64,000 bases of DNA from JBICIG01 sp043101605. GTDB lineage: Bacteria > Planctomycetota > Phycisphaerae > Phycisphaerales > UBA1924. Below, in pieces: positions 58,475-64,000 of this stretch (position 1 is its first letter; each line of letters begins with the position of its first letter). Position numbers and translations under genes: made by a program. The stretch is from positions 14,585 to 78,584 of the forward strand of contig JBICIG010000090.1 of the NCBI GenBank assembly GCA_043101605.1, written 5' to 3'. A model generated the notes under the pieces. It worked only from the letters and a program-made list of their open reading frames with translations, made no database searches and was not told the origin of the DNA.

Positions 58475-59359
58475 ATGGCCAACCATCATTTCGGCAACTA
58501 CGGCGATGTCTGGAAGCACCTGCTGCTGGCGGAGATCCTGCTTGAGGAGCAGCCGGGATTCGTCCTGGAATCGCATGCCGGCTCCGCCTGCTACGAGGTG
58601 ACGCCGGAGGCGGAGCGGGAGCATGGCGTGGGGCATTACCTCAACGTCTGCAACAAGAGCGGTGAACTCGTCGGGGCCCGCTTCACCCGCCTGCTGCGCA
58701 ATCTGCACAAGCGCGAAGGCGGCGAGAAGATCTACCCCGGCTCGCCGCTCATCGATCTGCGCGTCTGTGCCGAGCATCGCCCGCAGTACATCTTCTGTGA
58801 CATCGACGAAGAGAGCCTGGCCACCATCCGCGAGGCGGCGGAGTTGCTGGAGGTGCCGACGGAGAACGTGCAACTCTCCGCGGACGACGGCGTACTCACC
58901 ATTGCCGGCGCACTGGAGGAACTCGACGAGTTGCAGCGTCTGGGCACGCTGGTCATTGTCGATCCCTTTGACCTCTTCGAGAAGAATGCGGCCGGTCTGT
59001 CGAGTCTCGATCTCTTCGGCACCGCGGCCTCGAGCGGCGCGATGGCCCTGCTCTGGTACGCCTATGGCGGCTCCGGGCCGACGCAGGAAGAGGTGCATCA
59101 GGCGCTTCTCGGGCTCAGCCGTCGTCATGAACTCGATCATGCGGAGATGTGGTGGGCCGAGTTGGCGCTCACCGCCGCCGCCGAGGGCGGGCCTTGGTCC
59201 GAGATGCTGCCCGGCTGCGGCATGGTCCTGGCGGGACTGGGCAAAGCCTGTCTACGTCGATGTACTGCACTTAGCGAATCGCTGGCGGCGACGTATGCGA
59301 CCTGCGAGGTGCCCGGCGGCGCCGCCGGTCGTTTGGCGCTGACTCGTCCCCAGCCCTAG
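58475..59359 (+). CDS. RlmJ-like methyltransferase-fold protein
   Basis: The 294-aa product resembles RlmJ (23S rRNA A2030 N6-methyltransferase): FGNYGDVWKHLLLAEIL, ESHAGSACYEV (SAM-binding region), YPGSPLI and FCDIDEESLATIREAAELL. The catalytic DPPY of RlmJ is replaced by VDPFDLF, so it may not methylate adenine by the same mechanism. The ATG at 58475 (MANHHFGNYG) is used; an upstream TTG adds ten weakly conserved residues. Confidence 0.7.
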   Translation: MANHHFGNYGDVWKHLLLAEILLEEQPGFVLESHAGSACYEVTPEAEREHGVGHYLNVCNKSGELVGARFTRLLRNLHKREGGEKIYPGSPLIDLRVCAEHRPQYIFCDIDEESLATIREAAELLEVPTENVQLSADDGVLTIAGALEELDELQRLGTLVIVDPFDLFEKNAAGLSSLDLFGTAASSGAMALLWYAYGGSGPTQEEVHQALLGLSRRHELDHAEMWWAELALTAAAEGGPWSEMLPGCGMVLAGLGKACLRRCTALSESLAATYATCEVPGGAAGRLALTRPQP

Positions 59360-59757
59360 GTGCTCCTCGTCATCCTTCACGTTGAGCCGTCCACCCCCAC
59401 TAGCGGCGGGATTGCCGCCCACTGTGGGCACGCTCCGCGTTGATTCGGACGTTCGTGTGTCCTGCCTGGCGGCGCGCGACAGGTTCCCGGACGCCAAAGA
59501 GCGCCGATTGTCAGCGTTGTGCGGAAAAGCTGTTGTATGTGCATGAATCGGGGCTACTTTAGTCCCGAGCGGAGAGGTGCGTCCTCCGGAGGTGAGGCGC
59601 AAGGCACCCTGATGAGATGCTGGATCGCCGAACGGAGGAACGGCTCGCACGGCGATCCCGAGTACTCGTGCCCCTCAGGTCGAAGAGATGGTGGCTCGGC
59701 GGTTTGGCTTCAGAGAACGCCGTCGTGCTTGAGTGTGATTCGTCATCCCCCCACCTT

Positions 59758-59772
59758 TGGCACCTGCCATGC
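59758..59772 (+). promoter_or_regulatory. Candidate sigma-54 promoter
   Basis: TGGCAC (59758-59763), then ATGC ending at 59772, has GG (-24) and GC (-12) exactly 10 nt apart, as in the TGGCAC-N5-TTGCW consensus. Transcription would start near 59784. Sigma-54 promoters are common upstream of motility genes, and a motility-type gene starts at 59955. Confidence 0.4.
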
Positions 59773-59783
59773 CGATTCGAGTT

Positions 59784-59879
59784 CCGGGTGTGTGCACTAC
59801 CCCGGGACCAGGTCGGTCCCGGCAAGGCCGTCGGTGGATCCCACCCTGCGCCCCGAGTACACCTCGGGGCGTTTTTTTG
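59784..59879 (+). ncRNA. Candidate short structured RNA or attenuated leader
   Basis: The ~95-nt stretch from the predicted sigma-54 start to the terminator can form CCGGGACC/GGTCCCGG (8 bp, 5-nt loop, around 59794-59815), GGTGG/CCACC and the terminator hairpin. It encodes no good reading frame. It could be a small RNA or an attenuated leader for the YjfB-type gene downstream. I could not match it to a known RNA family. Confidence 0.35.
59849..59878 (+). terminator. Strong intrinsic terminator
   Basis: CGCCCCGAG (59849-59857) pairs with CTCGGGGCG (59863-59871) over 9 bp around a 5-nt loop, directly followed by seven T residues (59872-59878). It lies 76 bp before the YjfB-type gene start and no gene ends just upstream, so it ends an unannotated transcript. 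Confidence 0.85.
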
Positions 59880-59954
59880 GTCCGCCGCCCCCGTTCCCCC
59901 CGCCCGCACCGACCGCGGCTGCATTCGCCGTCGTCATCAGCCGATGACACCGGC

Positions 59955-60143
59955 ATGATCGACAGCGTTACCGAGGCTCAGAACAGCGTCCTCGCCGGCG
60001 AGATCCGCATGGCCGTGCTCAAGAAGCAGCAGGACACGCAGCAGTCGCAGGGCGAGGCCGTCGTCGACCTGCTGGAGGACGCCGCCCGGCTGGCGAAGCA
60101 GGGCGGCACGATCGAGCCGGGCTCGCTCGACCTCTACGCCTGA
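59955..60143 (+). CDS. YjfB-family putative motility protein
   Basis: The 62-aa protein (MIDSVTEAQ ... VLKKQQDTQQSQGEAVVDLL) matches the YjfB family: N-terminal helix, AVLKKQ motif, Gln-rich middle and a short C-terminal tail. YjfB is associated with flagellar motility in Bacillus and others; its function is unknown. The ATG at 59955 is used. A 105-bp gap follows before the UPF0173 gene. Confidence 0.75.
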   Translation: MIDSVTEAQNSVLAGEIRMAVLKKQQDTQQSQGEAVVDLLEDAARLAKQGGTIEPGSLDLYA

Positions 60144-60248
60144 ACCCGGCCCGGGGGATCGCGCCGCCGCCGGCATTCCTGCGGCCCGGCGATCGCTGTA
60201 CCATGAACGCGCCATTCCACTGCAGGATTCACCCACGGGAGCGCTGCG

Positions 60249-60920
60249 ATGTCACTGACCGTCACCTTTCTCGGACATGCGGGTTTTCTCCTGACCGATG
60301 GCGCGCACACCCTGGCCATCGATCCCTTCCTCACCGGCACCCCCCAGGCGGTGCAGCAGGCGGACGACATCGCCTGCGACTTCATCGCCCTCACGCACGG
60401 CCACGCCGACCACTTCGGTGACACCGTCGCCCTGGCCAAGAAGCACGACGCCACTCTCATCGCCGCCTTCGAGATCTGCAACTACGCCGGCGGACAGGGC
60501 GTGCAGAAGATTGAGCCGGCCAACCCGGGCGGCAAGGTCGTCACGCCTTTCGGCTGGGTGGCCCTGACGCAGGCCTTCCACTCCTCGTCCTACGAAGGCG
60601 AGTACATGGGCATGCCCTGTGGAGTCGTCGCCCACATGGGCGGACAGACCTTCTACCACTGCGGCGACACCTGCCTCTTTGGCGATATGCGACTGCTCGG
60701 CGAGATCTACCAGCCCGACGTCGCCGCCATCCCCGCCGGCGACCGCTTCACCATGGGCCCGGAACTGGCGACGAAGGCGGCGGAGTTGATCAAGCCCAAG
60801 ATCGCCATCCCCGTGCACTGGGGCACCCGGCCCCTGCTTGCCGACAACGTCGACGCCTTCCAGCCGGCGGGTGTCGAGGTCAAGGTGATGCAGGCTGGCG
60901 AGAGCTTCAGCGTCGGTTGA
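60249..60920 (+). CDS. UPF0173 metal-dependent hydrolase
   Basis: The 223-aa metallo-beta-lactamase-fold protein has the metal-binding HGHADH (50-55), FHSSSYEGEYMGMPCG, YHCGDTCLFGD and PVHWGT (late His). These match UPF0173/YtkL family proteins of the lactonase/hydrolase group; substrate unknown. A GGGAG site precedes the ATG at 60249. Confidence 0.9.
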   Translation: MSLTVTFLGHAGFLLTDGAHTLAIDPFLTGTPQAVQQADDIACDFIALTHGHADHFGDTVALAKKHDATLIAAFEICNYAGGQGVQKIEPANPGGKVVTPFGWVALTQAFHSSSYEGEYMGMPCGVVAHMGGQTFYHCGDTCLFGDMRLLGEIYQPDVAAIPAGDRFTMGPELATKAAELIKPKIAIPVHWGTRPLLADNVDAFQPAGVEVKVMQAGESFSVG

Positions 60921-60937
60921 GAGAGCCGTGGTGCTGG

Positions 60938-62431
60938 CTACACATTGCCGTCCAAGCTCAGCCGGTACATCTTGGCAAATGCCCTGAACCGCTTCGCGTC
61001 ACCCTGGTCGCCGCAATACAGGACGGGGTGCGGTCCGGGGTAGACGTCACAGACGTCGTCCACGCGGTCGAATTCAACAAGCACGCGCGTCGCGCATCCG
61101 CCGGTTGGGGGCGAGGTCGGCGACTCGATCACTTTCCCCGTCCAGCAACTGAGCGCGTCCTGACCGCTTTGGTACTTGGTGAGCATGACACGTTCGCCTG
61201 GGATCCACTGCACATCGAGGGCGGGTGTCTTCGGCAGTTGATGGAAGAACGGCCGCACGAGGTACTCCTGTGACTTCCCTTCCGGGCCATGGAGCTTCCA
61301 GGCACAGGTGCAGTGAGAGCCAAAGTAGCGGTTCTCGCTCGTATCGAATTCCGGGTTGTGCAGGAAGCCGGCCCGGTCCAGCAGCCACCGCCCCAGCATG
61401 AGGGTGAGCGTCGCGTTCAGGTCATTCTCACAGCCACAAGGAATAAGCGACCCATTGTTGAGCGCGAAGCTGACGCAGGGCTTGCGGTGTTTGAGCATCA
61501 GGCACTCGATGGTGATCGCATCCGCTGCGTAGCGCTGCATCATCTCCCCAACCGCATGGTGAGACCGCAGCGCCTCGACGAGATACTCGTCGGTCACATC
61601 CGTTACCCGGGCGGCTCCGGCCTTGAAACGCCGAGCTTCCTCGACCAGCGCCTCAGTGACCGTGATGCCATCGAACGCGGCGTTGAACTCCTTGGCAGGG
61701 ACCTCCACAATCTCGGTCCCGAGAAACTCCTCGTGCCCCTTGACAGGCGCATCGGTCCGTCCCGAGATGCGTAGCAGCCGGCTCTGGGAGAGCATTGTCC
61801 TGGCGCGAACCGCGCGCAGGCCACGCTCGATCTCATCCCAGTTCTCGATGGCGTGGATGTAGTAGAGCCCTTCCGCCTTGCGCAGGTACTCCGGCGGCAA
61901 CTGGTGATTCGATCCCACAGGCTGGTACACGATCGCCGTCGTAGCTCCTGACTCCGTCGCCATTCGGTGCGACCACTTGGCGAACGTGTTCCAGAAGTTG
62001 ACGATCAGCACCGCGTCCGGTTTCGCGGCTTGGGCCCGCTCGATGAAACGCTCCACCTTGGCCTCTTGGTAGATGGCGTGGGGGTGGAACGTGACCTTCA
62101 CGCCGAGCGCGTCGGCGATGCCCTTGATCTTCTCGGTGAACGTCCGTTCCTGCCGCTCCGGCTCGAACTGGTTACCCGGCCAGGTGAACCAGTTGTAGGC
62201 GCGCCACCCATCCTCCAGTTCGCCGGCGTTGACCACGTCAGCCGGGGGATAGAGGAACGCCACGAGTACGGTGGCAGGACGCTTGTGCCGGGCAGTCAGC
62301 GCTGGGGTCGCCGCAGTGCCAGGCTGAAGGGCCAGCGCTTCGGAAGCGAGTCCCGCGACGCCCAGGGCGCCGGCGGTGGCCAGGAACTCACGACGGTTGA
62401 GAGCGTTTGTGGGTGAGCACGACTCGCACAT
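60938..62431 (-). CDS. Tat-exported protein, sugar-isomerase-like (hypothetical)
   Basis: The 497-aa protein has a twin-arginine signal (NRREFLATAGALGVAG). The body shows TVLVAFLYPPADVVNAGE, AAKPDAVLIVNFWNTFAKW, and a C-terminal part with scattered Cys (CVSFALNNGSLIPCGCEND, FGSHCTCAWKL). The overall pattern is similar to L-fucose/L-arabinose isomerase-fold proteins that planctomycetes export. Which sugar or metal it binds is unknown. The ATG at 62431 is chosen because the Tat motif follows directly. It ends convergently with the UPF0173 gene. Confidence 0.7.
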   Translation of the reverse strand: MCESCSPTNALNRREFLATAGALGVAGLASEALALQPGTAATPALTARHKRPATVLVAFLYPPADVVNAGELEDGWRAYNWFTWPGNQFEPERQERTFTEKIKGIADALGVKVTFHPHAIYQEAKVERFIERAQAAKPDAVLIVNFWNTFAKWSHRMATESGATTAIVYQPVGSNHQLPPEYLRKAEGLYYIHAIENWDEIERGLRAVRARTMLSQSRLLRISGRTDAPVKGHEEFLGTEIVEVPAKEFNAAFDGITVTEALVEEARRFKAGAARVTDVTDEYLVEALRSHHAVGEMMQRYAADAITIECLMLKHRKPCVSFALNNGSLIPCGCENDLNATLTLMLGRWLLDRAGFLHNPEFDTSENRYFGSHCTCAWKLHGPEGKSQEYLVRPFFHQLPKTPALDVQWIPGERVMLTKYQSGQDALSCWTGKVIESPTSPPTGGCATRVLVEFDRVDDVCDVYPGPHPVLYCGDQGDAKRFRAFAKMYRLSLDGNV

Positions 62432-62604
62432 GGCGTTGTCCTCCAGGCTCAGAACGAGCCGCGTCGAGCATATTCGGCAGGACCGGGATCCAGCAAGGGG
62501 CCATGGTGTCGCCGTCAGGAGGTTCGGCGCCGCCCCCATCGTCGTCAGCGACCGCCTCATCCTCGGATGGGACGCTGGCGACGGCCGCACTTTCGACTGA
62601 GCCG

Positions 62605-62632
62605 TGGACAACGGTCACCGCTGTGGCATACT
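62605..62632 (+). promoter_or_regulatory. Candidate promoter of the agmatine-deiminase-family gene
   Basis: TGGACA (62605-62610) is five of six matches to TTGACA. After a 16-bp spacer comes CATACT (62627-62632), four of six to TATAAT. It lies 34 bp before the start codon at 62667, in the divergent spacer (62432-62666) shared with the Tat-exported protein. Confidence 0.55.
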
Positions 62633-62666
62633 CCTGGTGCGAACCGACCTGTCGCAGGAGACTGTC

Positions 62667-64000
62667 ATGCGCGCCCCCGCCGCCGTCGTTATCGGCTCTC
62701 TCACCGCCGCCTTGCTCACCCCCGCCGCCCTTGCCCAACCCGCCGCCCCGGTGCGCGTCATCGCCGAGTGGGAGCCGGCCCTGGGGACGATCATCTCCTG
62801 GCCGCTCGGCATCCCCAGCGATCTCGTCATCGAACTCGCCCGTACGGACCGGCTGTATGTGCTCGTCACCGGGCAGTCCGCTGAGAACCAGGCCCGGAAC
62901 ACCTTCTCGAGTTGGGGCATTGATCTCGCCCAGGTCGAGTTCATCCACACCAGCGTGCAGACGCATTGGCCGCGCGACTGGGGCCCGCACCAGATCTTCG
63001 ACGCCGGCGGCGCCTGGTCCATCCTCGACCCGATCTTCGAAGGCTATCCCTGGGTGGCGAATCCCTGCGTGCCGATCAACTCGCCGGGCGGCTACGTCGG
63101 CGACAACGCGGTCAACATCGATGTCGCCGCCTACTTCGGCGCGCCGCTCTTCTCGTTCCCCGGCTACCTGACGGGGGGCAACTTCCTGGTGGACGGGCAC
63201 GCCGCTGCCTTCTCCACCTGCGCCATGGTCGGCGAGAACCAGCAGATCTGGACCGAGCCGCAGTTCCTGGCGCTCGCTGAAGACTGGCTTGGCGTCAGCA
63301 ACTACCACATCGTCGACAACACCGAGGATTTTGGTATCCAGCACATCGATTGCTGGCTCAAGCCGCTCGATGAAGAGACGCTGCTCGTCAAGCGGGCGCC
63401 CGCCTGGCATGAGGAACACGACCGCATCGAGAGCAACCTGCAAATGCTCGCCAACGCGACCAACGCCTACGGCAGGCCCTACAAGATCGTCCGCATCGAC
63501 TGCCCGCCCTACAGCAACGATCAGATCGCGGCCTACACCAACTCGCTGATTCTCAACCGCAAGGTCTTCGTGCCGCTCTTCAACATCCCGGGTGACCTGC
63601 AGGCCATTCAGACCTTTCAGGAAGCGATGCCGGGCCACGAGATCATCGGTTTCCCCTGGGGAAGCTGGTACTACTACGACGCCCTGCACTGCCGCACGCG
63701 GGCGCTCTTCGATCGGCACATGCTGCACCTGACGCATCGGCCGCTCGATGCCGTGACGCCCTACGACCCGGCCGGGTTCCGCGTGGAAGCGTTCATCGAC
63801 GATCGCAGCGAAGCGGGGTTGGTGGCGAGCGAGTTGCTGCTGCATTGGCGCGTCCGCGGCGGGCAGGATTGGCAGACCGAGACGCTGGTGACGACCGGTG
63901 CGCCCGATACGTACGAAGCGTGGATCCCCGCCCAAATCTCGCGGGCGACGGTGGAGTACTACTTGTCCGCCGCGGATCAGTCCGGGCGGGCCGAGTCGCT
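62667..64000 (+). CDS. Secreted agmatine-deiminase/PAD-family protein (truncated by window edge)
   Basis: The frame opens at ATG 62667 (AGGAG 6 nt upstream) and is open to the right edge: 444 complete codons. It has a signal peptide (ending AALAQ), then the guanidino-group-modifying fold: THWPRDWGPHQ (WxRDxGP, about 100-109), GGNFLVDG, QHIDCWLK with His226 and Asp228, and the catalytic Cys342 in LHCRT. Agmatine deiminases are usually cytosolic, so the signal peptide suggests an extracytoplasmic or PPAD-like citrullination role. A further beta-type region follows after residue ~370. Confidence 0.85.
   Translation, partial: MRAPAAVVIGSLTAALLTPAALAQPAAPVRVIAEWEPALGTIISWPLGIPSDLVIELARTDRLYVLVTGQSAENQARNTFSSWGIDLAQVEFIHTSVQTHWPRDWGPHQIFDAGGAWSILDPIFEGYPWVANPCVPINSPGGYVGDNAVNIDVAAYFGAPLFSFPGYLTGGNFLVDGHAAAFSTCAMVGENQQIWTEPQFLALAEDWLGVSNYHIVDNTEDFGIQHIDCWLKPLDEETLLVKRAPAWHEEHDRIESNLQMLANATNAYGRPYKIVRIDCPPYSNDQIAAYTNSLILNRKVFVPLFNIPGDLQAIQTFQEAMPGHEIIGFPWGSWYYYDALHCRTRALFDRHMLHLTHRPLDAVTPYDPAGFRVEAFIDDRSEAGLVASELLLHWRVRGGQDWQTETLVTTGAPDTYEAWIPAQISRATVEYYLSAADQSGRAES

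Larger units (their letters stand above)
59360..59954. other. Intergenic region, 595 bp
   Basis: No conserved gene is visible; the short frames here have no family signature. The right half holds a sigma-54-like promoter (59758-59772), three short hairpins and a strong terminator (59849-59878). Confidence 0.5.

Noticed and set aside
59780..59880. SRP or 6S RNA gene
   Set aside because: The segment ACCAGGTC looked like the SRP domain IV start, but the obligatory GGAAG/AGCA side is absent and the fold differs.
59617..59958. Plus-strand ORF (113 aa) before the YjfB-type gene
   Set aside because: It reads through a strong terminator and the hairpin region, has no family pattern and no ribosome site.

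Overview
The window looks like a high-GC planctomycete contig, most likely class Phycisphaerae. Three kinds of evidence point there: short secreted proteins ending in a PAPGS-helix-RRR (PEP-CTERM-like) tail, a type IV prepilin-like protein of the planctomycete kind, and large secreted PA14/propeller/DUF1080 proteins. It carries one tRNA (Thr-CGU), no rRNA, and no CRISPR array or insertion sequence that I could see.

Layout, left part (1 to about 53.3 kb): a truncated secreted protein; lepA; two tandem PEP-CTERM-like paralogs; a desuccinylase-like / RimB-like / RimK operon; a prepilin-like protein; a third PEP-CTERM-like paralog; a cell-elongation and housekeeping run on + (PBP2, RodA, RsmG, DinG-type helicase, phosphomannomutase, KAP-like membrane ATPase); PcrA/UvrD and an amino-acid permease on -; a giant MscS channel; a CorA-type transporter; a Ser/Thr kinase; infC with a probable AUC start; a hydrolase fused to a duplicated C-terminal domain; a TolB-like propeller; an RluA-type pseudouridine synthase; fRMsr; rpsR; a DUF1573/rhodanese/DoxX operon; glutamate dehydrogenase; a 1120-aa PA14/propeller/DUF1080 protein; tRNA-Thr; and a complete MoxR-DUF58-Bat (aerotolerance-type) operon of eight translationally packed genes on -.

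Right part (about 53.3 to 64 kb): an ABC-2 exporter pair, a HAD phosphatase, a D-2-hydroxyacid dehydrogenase, a Fpg/Nei glycosylase broken by an in-frame amber codon, an RlmJ-like protein, a YjfB-type motility protein, a UPF0173 hydrolase, a Tat-exported protein, and a secreted agmatine-deiminase-family protein that runs off the right edge.

The strongest unexplained signal is compositional. Reading by eye I found no ACGT tetranucleotide in positions 1-53,436, although a simple base-composition estimate at about 68% GC (assumed) would give roughly 150. Asp-Val, Asn-Val, His-Val and Tyr-Val pairs are written with GAT/AAT/CAT/TAT before GTN there, while GAC/AAC/CAC/TAC are preferred elsewhere. 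From 53,437 to the end at least 22 ACGT sites occur in about 10.5 kb. The switch falls inside moxR, close to its conserved Walker A region, and codon usage changes with it. The left genome therefore appears to be under almost complete ACGT counter-selection, as expected from a restriction-like system, and the right part appears to come from another genome: a chimeric assembly, or recombination/transfer at moxR.

Other points of note are five copies of a 40-48 bp hairpin element confined to the first 9.6 kb, the three PEP-CTERM-like paralogs, and a possible short structured RNA between a sigma-54-like promoter and a strong terminator at 59.76-59.88 kb.
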